39,975 nucleotides of DNA, from positions 1 through 39,975 of the forward strand of contig FAXN01000069.1 in the NCBI GenBank assembly GCA_001493195.1, read 5' to 3'. A program made the position numbers and the translations under genes. Source of the DNA: Sulfurovum sp. enrichment culture clone C5 (lineage in GTDB: Bacteria; Campylobacterota; Campylobacteria; Campylobacterales; Sulfurovaceae). A model generated the notes under the pieces. That model was given only the letters and a program-made list of their open reading frames with translations, was not told the origin of the DNA and did no database searches. How positions within the stretch are numbered: position 1 is the first letter of the stretch; the number at the start of each line of letters is the position of its first letter. Shown one piece after another: positions 7,775 to 14,880 of the stretch.

Positions 7775-8068
7775 TTAAGCTGTTAGTTTTTTAAAGCTCT
7801 CAATTTTTAGCTTAACACTTGTTATCAGTGCTGGGTTATTATTAAGTTCTTTTATAAACAGAAACAAGTCGTGGTTTGTGAAGCATCCAGTACCTTTCAT
7901 CAGACAATTTCTAACATCCTTTTTGCTATTGATAACTTTAAAAATATAGCCATATGGCAAATATTTGAGGTTATCATTTATGATGTTATTAATATCATGC
8001 AGCGTGTTTATATTTAAACCACTCACAATAAATCCCTCTCCAGATTTGTCTTTTGTATATTTAACCAT
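7775..8068 (-). CDS. Hypothetical 97-aa protein of transfer operon
   Basis: I start this at the ATG giving MVKYTKDKSGEGFIV, which has AAGGA 7 nt upstream. A longer reading to 8233 would run into the trbL 3' end. It is a small mixed alpha/beta protein without membrane segments and no recognised motif. It lies directly behind trbL on the same strand, so it is probably co-transcribed with trbJ-trbL. Confidence 0.55.
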   Translation of the reverse strand: MVKYTKDKSGEGFIVSGLNINTLHDINNIINDNLKYLPYGYIFKVINSKKDVRNCLMKGTGCFTNHDLFLFIKELNNNPALITSVKLKIESFKKLTA

Positions 8069-8084
8069 TATTTTTTCCTTTGTC

Positions 8085-9314
8085 TTAATATTGATTTTTA
8101 TTAATTTCACCACCGACTTTTGGTTCGGCAATACTTCCACCAGTTCCTCCACCAACATCTCCATCTTGTGGAGTTGAAGAGTTGCTCCAATCTTTATTTT
8201 TATCAGGAGTTGGGCTATTATTAGCTCCACCACCTGAAGAATTAGGATCTATACCTTTGGCCCAACTTTTGGCAAAGCTATCTCCACCATGAATGCCACC
8301 TTTTGCGGCTCCACTAGTCATACCACCTGCATAAGAACCTATTTTCCCAAGTGCACTAGTCTCTTGACCACTTGCTTTTGCGGCGGCTATGGTATCAGAA
8401 GCCCCTTTTGCACCAGCCATTGCACCAGCCATTGCACCACCTGCTACATTCATGGCAGTTTGAACCAATTGAGTTCCACTTGAATTTTCTCCACCACCAG
8501 AACCAGTAAAATAACTATCAACCCAATTATTAATTCCATTATTAACAGAATAAAAAACAATTGTTATTCCTAAAAAATTAAACCACAAAGAAAAATCCGC
8601 CATTCCTTCAGAAGCTAATAAATCTTTATTCAAATTTAAAACACTAGAGATAGCAATAGAAATTATTAACATCGACAGAACCCATTTTATGCCATTTCTA
8701 ACAAGATTAGAAATAGCATTAATAGCCCAGGGTCTCGTTTGTTCATAAGAGCCAAAACCCAGCCAAAAAACGCCCACATAAACACTCAGTAGAAAAAAGG
8801 CATAGGTAGTTAGTGCTGTAGATATCATGAAAAAAACTATGATTGATACAACTAACATTATAATAAACAATCCGATAGAATTAGCTACTTCTGTTGGTCC
8901 AAAGTCTAATTCCCACCAAGTAACCCACAAATTACGAAGATTATTTAAGGCATCTTCTAGATTACCAATTCCTCCAGCTTTTTGGGCTAAATTATTTAGA
9001 GCATTATGAATATTAACAAACCAAGATGGAGAATTAATAAGTGTGGAAAAAAATCCTACAATCAATGCATATTTTACAAGTTGTGCTGTTGCACCAGTAA
9101 TTTCGAGTTCCCCACGAACAGCCATAAGTCCAAAATTTACAACAAGTGAAATAACGGCAAGAGAATATAATAATCCTTTCGCAGCCGATTGAAAAGTAGG
9201 ATAAAATTTTGATATTTGTGAAACTAAATCATCTTGTATCCCACCAGTTATACCACCTTCGGCAAATGCAAAACTTACACCTGCTAGCATTATCAACAAC
9301 ACAATTTTTTTCAT
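8085..9314 (-). CDS. trbL: TrbL/VirB6-family inner-membrane protein
   Basis: The 409-residue product has a signal peptide (MKKIVLLIMLAGVSFAFA), about six hydrophobic segments between residues 40 and 270, and the TrbL-type GELEITGATAQLVKYALIV stretch. The last 140 residues are Gly/Ala/Ser-rich and disordered, as in other TrbL proteins. TrbL is the inner-membrane channel part of P-type conjugative secretion systems. Its ATG overlaps the trbJ stop by one base (TAATG). Unusually, no other channel subunit except TrbJ is encoded in this element. Confidence 0.85.
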   Translation of the reverse strand: MKKIVLLIMLAGVSFAFAEGGITGGIQDDLVSQISKFYPTFQSAAKGLLYSLAVISLVVNFGLMAVRGELEITGATAQLVKYALIVGFFSTLINSPSWFVNIHNALNNLAQKAGGIGNLEDALNNLRNLWVTWWELDFGPTEVANSIGLFIIMLVVSIIVFFMISTALTTYAFFLLSVYVGVFWLGFGSYEQTRPWAINAISNLVRNGIKWVLSMLIISIAISSVLNLNKDLLASEGMADFSLWFNFLGITIVFYSVNNGINNWVDSYFTGSGGGENSSGTQLVQTAMNVAGGAMAGAMAGAKGASDTIAAAKASGQETSALGKIGSYAGGMTSGAAKGGIHGGDSFAKSWAKGIDPNSSGGGANNSPTPDKNKDWSNSSTPQDGDVGGGTGGSIAEPKVGGEINKNQY

Positions 9315-10054
9315 TATTGGGCACCTGGTAGCTGACGATACATTGATTTACCTTCTTGATTATAATTTTTTCCTGATGTAGAAAACTTATGTTTTAAAGC
9401 TTTACTTGAATCCTCTTTAGTTTGATTTGCTGCCAAAAATTGATTTTGTGTATTTGCACTCATCATCATTGTTTGATGAAGTTTTTTGAGTGTTTGTGTT
9501 TGATGAAGTGCTATTTCTGATGCTGCTTGCATTGCTGCAAGTTGCCCTGTTTTTGAACTGCTTAAGTCTCTTAGCTTTTTCATTGTAGCTTCGTCATTAT
9601 CCCACTCTGCTTGTGTCATATTTAATCTTTTAAGATTATCTTTAACTGTTTGTCGTGTTTGTTCGCTTAAATTTTTATAGATTGATTGTGGATCTAAATT
9701 TTTTTGATTTAGAAGAGTACTGTATCCGCTGTGTGTATTTTGAAATTTATCTTCCCAATCTTTAGCAGCATAAGTTAATCCTTGACTGGTTTTAACTATA
9801 TTTTGCATTTGTTGAAAATCTTGAGAAAATTTATTCCAAGCAGTTTGATCGAGTTTGCCTATGTTTTGTGTAAGCGATGCAGTTGTTTTTAATTGTGTAC
9901 TATATTGTTGAAGTTGTTTTGCATATTGCAAAATTAAATTCAAGTTTTGAGTAATTTGCATTTCAACAGTTGCTTCGTCAAAGCCCATAAATGCATTTGC
10001 GCCGCTAGTCATTAAAAGTGTAGCTGTTACTACGCTAAGTATTGTTTTTTTCAT
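9314..10054 (-). CDS. trbJ: TrbJ/VirB5-family periplasmic protein
   Basis: The 246-residue product has a cleavable signal peptide ending ANA-F. The mature part is a long helical bundle rich in Gln, with LNLILQYAKQLQQYSTQLKT near its start and a C-terminal helix LHQTQTLKKLHQTMM, as in TrbJ/VirB5 proteins. These sit at the pilus tip or in the periplasm, and in RP4 TrbJ is tied to entry exclusion. It precedes trbL with coupled translation. AAAGGA is 6 nt before the ATG. Confidence 0.85.
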   Translation of the reverse strand: MKKTILSVVTATLLMTSGANAFMGFDEATVEMQITQNLNLILQYAKQLQQYSTQLKTTASLTQNIGKLDQTAWNKFSQDFQQMQNIVKTSQGLTYAAKDWEDKFQNTHSGYSTLLNQKNLDPQSIYKNLSEQTRQTVKDNLKRLNMTQAEWDNDEATMKKLRDLSSSKTGQLAAMQAASEIALHQTQTLKKLHQTMMMSANTQNQFLAANQTKEDSSKALKHKFSTSGKNYNQEGKSMYRQLPGAQ

Positions 10055-10081
10055 TTTTTAATCCTTTGATTTTAGATTTTG

Positions 10082-10129
10082 TGAAATTCAAATTTTGAAC
10101 TTCATCAAACCTAAATTTGTAGATTTGAT
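10082..10129. other. Tandem hairpins between rep-like gene and trbJ
   Basis: Two adjacent inverted repeats share a boundary: 10082..10104 (11-bp arms around one base) and 10104..10129 (10-bp arms, 6-nt loop). The second is followed on the plus strand by six T (10130..10135), so it would terminate rightward transcription, yet the neighbouring genes all run leftward. It may block antisense transcripts or attenuate trbJL as an RNA structure on the leftward mRNA. Confidence 0.5.
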
Positions 10130-10137
10130 TTTTTGGA

Positions 10138-10941
10138 TCATGATGCTTGATCTCCTTGTGATAAAGTTTTACTTCTCAGCTCTTGAATAATCTTTTGTCT
10201 ATGATTTTCAATTTGATGTTCAACGGAAACAATTTGCTCTTTGTGTTTAAAAATATATTCCCATAAATTTTGGGCTTCAGATGGTTGTAAAGTTTCGCCA
10301 GTTCCTTTGACATAGAGATGCCCATTTGAATTTACGCCGATTTGTTTATCTTGATAATCAAACAATGTTGGAAACCAGTTTCTATCCCCATTACCTTTAT
10401 AAACTTTTCTTGTGTCTTCAATGAATTTTAAAAATAAACTTTTATCAAAACTTCTCTCCTCTTCTTTTTTTGGTTTGAGAGAGGATTTAGGAGAGAGAGT
10501 ATTATTGGTATTTTTTCTTTTATTTTTTATTGTATTATTTACTTTTATTATTTGTGTCGGATTTACCGTAGGCGGTTCAACCGTATACGGTATTCCAGTA
10601 GTCGGTTCAACCGTAGGCGGATTTTCAGTAGTCGGCTCTATATCGATATCTCCATCAGAGTCAAAATGCCAAACTGTTTGAAATTTACCATTTTTATCTC
10701 TGATTTGGAGTGTAAGTAAAAAGCCTTGCTCTTTTAATTCCTTGATTGTTTCTCGAATTGCATCGCGACCTTCTTTCATATTTTGTAAAATAAACTCAAA
10801 ATTAAGTTCAAAGCCATCTTGATGTAGTTCAAGCCATGAGCCAAGCCCTTTTGCTCTTAATGATATTTTTGGATTAGACAATAATTTTCGACTAACTTGT
10901 GCGAATTTACTTTTCTTTTTTTGAAGTCTTATCTTTGCCAT
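10138..10941 (-). CDS. Winged-helix replication-initiator-like protein
   Basis: The 267-residue product starts with the wHTH block of phage/plasmid replication proteins: a VSRKLLSNPKISLRAKGL helix, then LNFEFILQNMKEGRDAIRET and IKELKEQGFL. Residues about 98-130 are a Pro/Thr linker of five-residue repeats encoded by the 15-bp repeats at 10556..10645. A basic Asn/Lys tract follows, and then a C-terminal domain containing NWFPTLFDYQDKQIGV. The family is often labelled only HTH-domain protein; replication initiation is inferred from resemblance to phage O-type layouts. AAGA-type RBS is weak, and the start abuts the HTH gene upstream. Confidence 0.65.
   Translation of the reverse strand: MAKIRLQKKKSKFAQVSRKLLSNPKISLRAKGLGSWLELHQDGFELNFEFILQNMKEGRDAIRETIKELKEQGFLLTLQIRDKNGKFQTVWHFDSDGDIDIEPTTENPPTVEPTTGIPYTVEPPTVNPTQIIKVNNTIKNKRKNTNNTLSPKSSLKPKKEEERSFDKSLFLKFIEDTRKVYKGNGDRNWFPTLFDYQDKQIGVNSNGHLYVKGTGETLQPSEAQNLWEYIFKHKEQIVSVEHQIENHRQKIIQELRSKTLSQGDQAS
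10500..10555. other. AT-rich tract next to intragenic repeats
   Basis: This 56-bp stretch is nearly all A and T (ATTATTGG then TTTTTTCTTTTATTTT and similar). It abuts the 15-bp repeats within the rep-like gene and codes for the basic Asn/Lys segment. The arrangement is that of an origin with an unwinding element, although amino acid usage alone could also make it AT-rich. Confidence 0.4.
10556..10645 (+). repeat. 15-bp tandem repeats (iteron-like) inside rep-like gene
   Basis: Six consecutive 15-bp units start at 10556, 10571, 10586, 10601, 10616 and 10631; the last is partial. Examples are GGCGGTTCAACCGTA and GTCGGTTCAACCGTA, with consensus NNCGGNTTNNCNGTA. They keep the reading frame and give pentapeptides such as EPTTG and EPPTV. 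Each unit contains CGGTT and AACCG, so the units are also internally palindromic. Confidence 0.85.
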
Positions 10942-11142
10942 TTATTCATTCTCTTGCAATGTTTTAGCTGGACGGATGTTGGATTCTAGCCACCTTTGAA
11001 CCCATTCTTTGCGGTATACTATTTCCCTGCCAATTTTTACCCACTCTAATTCTTTGTTCTTTCTAGCTTTTGCTTGAATATTCTTAGAAATTTTTGGCAA
11101 ATCACATATGCCTGTTTCTAAATCATTTTGATAAATCCACAT
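10942..11142 (-). CDS. Excisionase-like DNA-binding protein
   Basis: The 66-residue product has a compact form with LEWVKIGREIVYRKEWVQRWL, the wing and recognition part of MerR-like/Xis-type proteins. It stops directly before the rep-like gene, so the two are an operon. Upstream lies an array of palindromic sites shared with a divergent regulator gene. Its role may be excision or control of rep expression. Confidence 0.55.
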   Translation of the reverse strand: MWIYQNDLETGICDLPKISKNIQAKARKNKELEWVKIGREIVYRKEWVQRWLESNIRPAKTLQENE

Positions 11143-11157
11143 ATTTTTCCTTTATTT

Positions 11158-11270
11158 GCAAATAATTTGCTTTATTTTGCAAGTATATTGCATTTAATGT
11201 AATAAGTCAAGTCTTTTGCCAATAATTAGCAATAATGTTGTTTTTTTGGTATTATTTGAAATTATTTTGC
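11158..11270. promoter_or_regulatory. Operator array in divergent promoter region
   Basis: GCAAATAATTTGC (11158..11170) is a 13-bp palindrome with one central base. Variants lie at 11179 (GCAAGTATATTGC), 11218 (GCCAATAATTAGC) and 11258 (GAAATTATTTTGC). Spacings of 21, 39 and 40 bp put the sites on one face of the helix at about 2, 4 and 4 turns. The array sits between the leftward HTH-rep operon and the rightward regulator gene. Confidence 0.6.
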
Positions 11271-11285
11271 AATTTAAGGTGAATT

Positions 11286-11849
11286 TTGAGATTAAAAAAT
11301 GTTCTTGATTATAAAATACTTATGGAAATATTCAAATTTTCAAGACAAAGTTGGAATAATTGGAAAAAAGAAAATAGACCTATTACCGTCTTAATTGAAA
11401 AGTATTTTACCGACAAAGATTTGCAAGAATTTCTAGATACTGGAAAAATTTCCAAATTCGATAATATTGAAAGACTCCCTGAGATATTAAAGCTTTTAAC
11501 TAAATATACTGCTAAAGAGTTTTGGGAGAGTATTATAGCGGCTTATAGTGATTTTGATGAGTTTAAAGGTTATGCTTTATTTTTAACTCAACAAATGTTT
11601 ATAGAGGGACACTTAAAAGATAAATTTGATTTTTTAAAAGAATTGGACTATCTTTTAGTTGGAAGGCTCGATGTTTTTAGAGAAGATATGAAAAATGTTT
11701 CAGAAGAATATTTAAAAGTAATAAATAGTTTCAATAAAATGATTGGCTTCGATTTTAATGAAAATGATATACCTATTATTAAACAAATTATGTCAAGATA
11801 TGAAGTTTATAACACTCTCTATGATTTAGATAAAGCACCGAAAGATTAA
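11286..11849 (+). CDS. Putative HTH regulator, divergent from rep operon
   Basis: The 187-residue product starts at a TTG with AAGGTG upstream. The N-terminal 50 residues look like a phage-type HTH (ILMEIFKFSRQSWNNWKKE) followed by IEKYFTDKDLQEFLDTGKI. The remainder is helical with no recognised catalytic motif. It is the only rightward gene in the middle of the element and faces an operator array, so it probably represses the leftward operon and itself. The lack of a recognisable oligomerisation domain keeps this at inference. Confidence 0.6.
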   Translation: MRLKNVLDYKILMEIFKFSRQSWNNWKKENRPITVLIEKYFTDKDLQEFLDTGKISKFDNIERLPEILKLLTKYTAKEFWESIIAAYSDFDEFKGYALFLTQQMFIEGHLKDKFDFLKELDYLLVGRLDVFREDMKNVSEEYLKVINSFNKMIGFDFNENDIPIIKQIMSRYEVYNTLYDLDKAPKD

Positions 11850-11882
11850 AAAATCCCACTAGGATAAAACAACCCTAGTAGG
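11848..11882 (-). terminator. Terminator after LPD7 membrane protein gene
   Basis: On the minus strand a 9-bp stem (CCTACTAGG with CCTAGTGGG, one G-U) is followed by TTTTTT at 11853..11848. It would end leftward transcription coming from the HicAB/LPD7 side. It also overlaps the end of the convergent regulator gene's transcript. Confidence 0.65.
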
Positions 11883-12016
11883 AATGGAGGGCTTTGCTAT
11901 GTATGGTGTTTGCAGACACACATATAGACTTACAAGTAATCGCTTAAATATATTATATCCATGAAATTCTAAATTTTAAAATGTTTAATATATCGTTTTT
12001 TAGATTTTTTTTGTTG

Positions 12017-12664
12017 CTATTGTCCAGCTCTTCCACCAACTGGGGTAGTTATACTACCACCTACAACGCCACCGACTATAGATCTATCTCCTTGATAAGG
12101 AGCATAACCGCTATTACTGCCATTATTATCAGAATGACCACCCTTGCTGCTTCTACTAGAGTATCCTCTGCCGCCTGTTGTTGCATTTCCAGTATTTGGA
12201 CTCATAATCAAACCAATAAAAAAACTACCAATAATAAAAGTGATTGCCCAACCAAGTCCAAAATATTCATATATCTGTTTAGCTATAAATAAAACAGCAA
12301 CTACAATTAAAAACAATAGTGTGATTGCAGCACTTATCCAAAATAAAACACTTACAATAGATGTAATCTTATTTAAAAACCATGTTCCAATAGATTTTAA
12401 AATTTTTATAAAAATATTTGCTCTCAAAGCTTCTAAGGTTTTATTCATATTTTTATCTAAAAATTTGATATCTAAATTATGCTTGTGTACCAGGTTTATA
12501 ACTTTAGATCTAAAAGTATCATCTCCAGTAATATCAAGTGTACTGCCATACTTTGCTCTTGCCATTTTAAGAGCTTTAAGCAGTTCTTCATCGCTGGCGT
12601 TAGAGACCTTGATATGATCGCCTTTGTTGATAATTTCATCTTTTATTATATTGGCTTTTGTCAT
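12017..12664 (-). CDS. LPD7-domain membrane protein
   Basis: The 215-residue product has residues about 15-80 nearly the same as the relaxase C-terminus: VSNASDEELLKALKMAR, then STLDITGDDTFRSKVINLVH and LDIKFLDKN. After this come two or three membrane segments (SIVSVLFWISAAITLLFLIV and WAITFIIGSFFIGLIM) and a Gly/Ser-rich tail. This joins a relaxase-derived domain to a membrane anchor, unlike any named transfer protein I know. It may dock a relaxosome partner at the membrane or regulate the relaxase. A good terminator follows. Confidence 0.75.
   Translation of the reverse strand: MTKANIIKDEIINKGDHIKVSNASDEELLKALKMARAKYGSTLDITGDDTFRSKVINLVHKHNLDIKFLDKNMNKTLEALRANIFIKILKSIGTWFLNKITSIVSVLFWISAAITLLFLIVVAVLFIAKQIYEYFGLGWAITFIIGSFFIGLIMSPNTGNATTGGRGYSSRSSKGGHSDNNGSNSGYAPYQGDRSIVGGVVGGSITTPVGGRAGQ
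12483..12541. repeat. 59-bp identical repeat within LPD7, copy 2
   Basis: This is the second copy of 4260..4318, in the same orientation 8.2 kb away. Direct repeats of this length can recombine and delete everything between them, including trbJL and rep. Confidence 0.85.
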
Positions 12665-12687
12665 CTTTGCTCTTTCTGTTTATTAGT

Positions 12688-13041
12688 TTAAATTGCACCC
12701 TTAGCTAACTTTTGTAAAAAAGCACTTCTTGTTATATGTAACGGAGCGATATACTCATCAATTCTTTTAACAAGTTTTGAAGGCATTGTTATGTTGATTC
12801 TTACTGTTTTATCTTCTTCATTTGGCAAAGCGATAGTATCTCCATTTGACAAAGCAACTTCTATGAAAGCTTTAAATGCTTCCAAGGCTTCGCTTATGGC
12901 TTCTTGTGGAGTTTTGCCATCACCCATAACGCCTTTAAAATCTTTGTAGTAAGCAAACCAGCCATCGCCATCATTTTTGCTAATTTTTTTAGTTATGATT
13001 TCATAATCAAGATTTGTATAATAATTTAGATCTTTTTTCAT
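12688..13041 (-). CDS. hicB: HicB antitoxin
   Basis: The 117-residue product has the partial RNase H-like HicB fold (DGWFAYYKDFKGVMGDGKTP, then EALEAFKAFIEVAL) followed by a C-terminal ribbon-helix-helix (VRINITMPSKLVKRIDEYI). It neutralises HicA and should repress the operon through the DNA-binding tail. Its ATG overlaps the hicA stop by 4 nt. Toxin-first order is normal for this family. On this element it would select against loss. Confidence 0.92.
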   Translation of the reverse strand: MKKDLNYYTNLDYEIITKKISKNDGDGWFAYYKDFKGVMGDGKTPQEAISEALEAFKAFIEVALSNGDTIALPNEEDKTVRINITMPSKLVKRIDEYIAPLHITRSAFLQKLAKGAI

Positions 13042-13268
13042 TGTTCACTCTCCAATATTTCTAGGACTTGTTTTACATAAATTGCCTTTATGGGCTTATG
13101 ATGTGGTATGACTATATGCCCATATCCATCTTTACGAAAAACAAAATGACTGCCACCATTATTGTGAGCTTCGTAGCCATTGTTCTCCAAAAGTTTTTTA
13201 ATATCATTAAATGATATGTTTTTTGGGTTATTTTTCATAGCTTCAAGCAATTTCTCTTTTTGGCTCAC
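13038..13268 (-). CDS. hicA: HicA mRNA interferase toxin
   Basis: The 76-residue product is a double-stranded RNA-binding-like fold with the catalytic His41 in NNGGSHFVFRKDG and the HHKPIKAIYVKQVL tail. I chose the GTG start (VSQKEKLLEAM) with AAGGA 5 nt upstream. The longer reading to 13301 would run through the palindromic operator. It cleaves mRNA when free of HicB. It is followed directly by hicB. Confidence 0.9.
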   Translation of the reverse strand: MSQKEKLLEAMKNNPKNISFNDIKKLLENNGYEAHNNGGSHFVFRKDGYGHIVIPHHKPIKAIYVKQVLEILESEQ

Positions 13269-13283
13269 AATATTCCTTTTATA

Positions 13284-13301
13284 GTGTGTATAATTACACA
13301 C
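13284..13301. promoter_or_regulatory. Palindromic operator of hicAB
   Basis: GTGTGTA-TAAT-TACACAC has perfect 7-bp arms, lies about 15 bp upstream of the hicA GTG, and overlaps a likely -10 region. It fits autoregulation by the HicB ribbon-helix-helix domain. Confidence 0.6.
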
Positions 13302-13365
13302 TTTTACTTAAATATATATTAAATTTAGTCAAAGTCATATGAAAACTTTAATACCTGTTCTTTCA

Positions 13366-13692
13366 TTACAAAAGTCCTTTGACAATAAGTTCTTCTCTTT
13401 CTTCTGCTAATCGAGCCCATTCTTGGTTATTGGGTCTATTTTTATACTTATCATGTATGGCTTCAAGCTCTGTAAACACAGCAGGATAATCTATCTCTTT
13501 TGGAGACATTCTATTCACAACTGTATATGCAATTTCATGAACTCGTGCTTCATCGTTTTGAGCTTCTAAATCATCAGTTTCACATACTTTTGTCATAACT
13601 GCATTAATTGTTGCAACAAAATCTCTTAAAGATTCGTAGTTAATCTCTGGATGGAATTTTTTGCATATTTCCACATTTTCTTCATAGGTCAT
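13366..13692 (-). CDS. Hypothetical 108-aa protein
   Basis: This is a soluble acidic helical protein with no recognised family. AAAGGG lies 7 nt before the ATG and the gene sits 10 nt behind the 142-residue gene upstream, so they form an operon. The sequence has many Glu and Asp residues and conserved-looking HEIAYTVVNRM. Its position between transfer and toxin genes gives no clear clue. Confidence 0.55.
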   Translation of the reverse strand: MTYEENVEICKKFHPEINYESLRDFVATINAVMTKVCETDDLEAQNDEARVHEIAYTVVNRMSPKEIDYPAVFTELEAIHDKYKNRPNNQEWARLAEEREELIVKGLL

Positions 13693-13702
13693 TGTCTGCC
13701 CT

Positions 13703-14131
13703 TTAATTTTTTTCTTGTAGCATTTCTTTTGTCAAAATAGAACAATCATCGAGGTCAATAGTAATATTTTTACCATTCTTGTTAAAGTATTTTTTATGTT
13801 CATCACTATTTCTATAATCGTTTTTATTTTTTGTTGTTTCGTCTTCTATAAAATAAGAATATTCTATTGGCGGTACTGGCAGTTTACCTTCTTTGTTTCT
13901 AAGTCTGCCAGTATTTACTCTTTCTTTTAAAAATTCTGTTCTTATTTCATCCTCTTCTCTATAATAACCTTGATGTGGTTGCAATATCAAAGGACTATCT
14001 TTATGTAATCCTTTTGTTCTTCCAGTGTTGATAATATTTTGAAATCTTTCAGGCACTTCAAACTCTTCTTTGTTTTGTTTTTGTATTTCTGCTTCTGTAA
14101 GTGTTAAGTCTGTATTTGGTATTTGTGGCAT
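13703..14131 (-). CDS. Hypothetical 142-aa protein
   Basis: The product is very polar and largely disordered in prediction, with FQNIINTGRTKGLHKDSP near the start and a VNTGRLRN motif that echoes INTGRTKG. It ends in a small acidic segment, ITIDLDDCSILTKEML. No family is recognised. AGGA is 6 nt upstream of the ATG. It is the first gene of a short leftward operon beginning behind the palindrome at 14277..14294. Confidence 0.55.
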   Translation of the reverse strand: MPQIPNTDLTLTEAEIQKQNKEEFEVPERFQNIINTGRTKGLHKDSPLILQPHQGYYREEDEIRTEFLKERVNTGRLRNKEGKLPVPPIEYSYFIEDETTKNKNDYRNSDEHKKYFNKNGKNITIDLDDCSILTKEMLQEKN

Positions 14132-14276
14132 TGTTATTCCTGTACTTTTATGGAAAATTTTAATTTTTGAAGGTTACCGCTAAAATAGCTATGAATTATT
14201 ATATCAAAATTTCTAGTATATGGCGGAAATTTTATATACAATATGTAACCATATCTCTAAAGACACTATTTGATTA

Positions 14277-14294
14277 TTGTATCGTACGATACAA
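14277..14294. promoter_or_regulatory. 18-bp perfect palindrome, likely operator
   Basis: TTGTATCGTACGATACAA is perfectly self-complementary. It lies 6 bp beyond the TraK-like stop and about 145 bp upstream of the 142-residue gene. No T-tract follows, so binding by a dimeric protein is likelier than termination. Confidence 0.55.
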
Positions 14295-14299
14295 ATATT

Positions 14300-14659
14300 C
14301 TATATTTTATCTGCCTCTCTCATTTTGCTGGCAAGATCCCAAAGTTTTTGATCAGGCTTAAACTCTTCTTTGGTGTTTTGAGCTGGAGCAACAACTTTAC
14401 CTACTTCATCTATAGATTTATTTTCTATCACAGGTGCAACTATATTTTGATTATTAATCGGTGCAACATTTGAAATTTTGCCTATCAATTCTTTTTTTGC
14501 ATATTGACAAAAACTCCAATACGACATATTGATTTTTTTCTCATCCTTTAATTTATTATATAAAATTTTTAGGACTACATAACCTTGATCATATAGTGAT
14601 TTTATCTCATTTAAATTGAGATAAAACTCTACTTTATCCATTCCTCTAGTTTTTTGCAT
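14300..14659 (-). CDS. TraK-like oriT-binding protein
   Basis: I start this at the ATG giving MQKTRGMDKVEFYL, with AAGG 8 nt upstream; a GTG at 14677 is possible. Residues about 7-57 follow the IncP TraK pattern: a helix (NLNEIKSLYDQGYVVLKIL), a second helix (YNKLKDEKKI), then the aromatic (N/S)xSYWSFCQYAKKEL. TraK wraps oriT DNA in RP4. The C-terminal half is a Val/Pro/Asn-rich linker and a short helix. It lies directly downstream of the candidate oriT, as traK does in RP4, but is 7 kb from the other mobilization genes. Confidence 0.6.
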   Translation of the reverse strand: MQKTRGMDKVEFYLNLNEIKSLYDQGYVVLKILYNKLKDEKKINMSYWSFCQYAKKELIGKISNVAPINNQNIVAPVIENKSIDEVGKVVAPAQNTKEEFKPDQKLWDLASKMREADKI

Positions 14660-14821
14660 GTAATAGCCTTTTTTCACAAATTATGGACAATTATAACATA
14701 CTTTAACAAATTAAAGCAATATTATACAATTTTAAGCAAACTAACTCAAACAGAACTATAAATATTGATTATTTTTTGCTTATATTTGCTAAATTTTGCT
14801 AATATGACAGTAGAACATAAA

Positions 14822-14880
14822 GACAGGATGTGCAAAGTATATACTTTTGGCAAGCAAAAATGATATACTTTTCATCCTGA
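14822..14880. other. Candidate oriT with IncP-type nic sites
   Basis: The ends are CAGGATG (14824..14830) and CATCCTG (14873..14879), the outer parts of an imperfect inverted repeat that continues with AAGTATAT-type arms. On the minus strand the left end reads CATCCTG followed by T, fitting the IncP nic consensus YATCCTG/Y; the right end on the plus strand is followed by A. It lies in a 246-bp AT-rich gene-free stretch upstream of the TraK-like gene. A 14-bp palindrome AAAGTATATACTTT is nested in the left arm. Confidence 0.5.

Noticed and set aside
10556-10645. CRISPR-like array
   Set aside because: The units are 15 bp, contiguous, without spacers, and in frame within a gene.
12144-12617. 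157-residue plus-strand frame
   Set aside because: It is antisense to the LPD7 membrane protein, whose similarity to the relaxase tail proves the other strand is coding.
14172-14250. Nested inverted repeat GGTTA/CCGC with GCGG/TAACC
   Set aside because: The arms are not contiguous on the right side and are about 70 bp apart, so a stable stem is doubtful.
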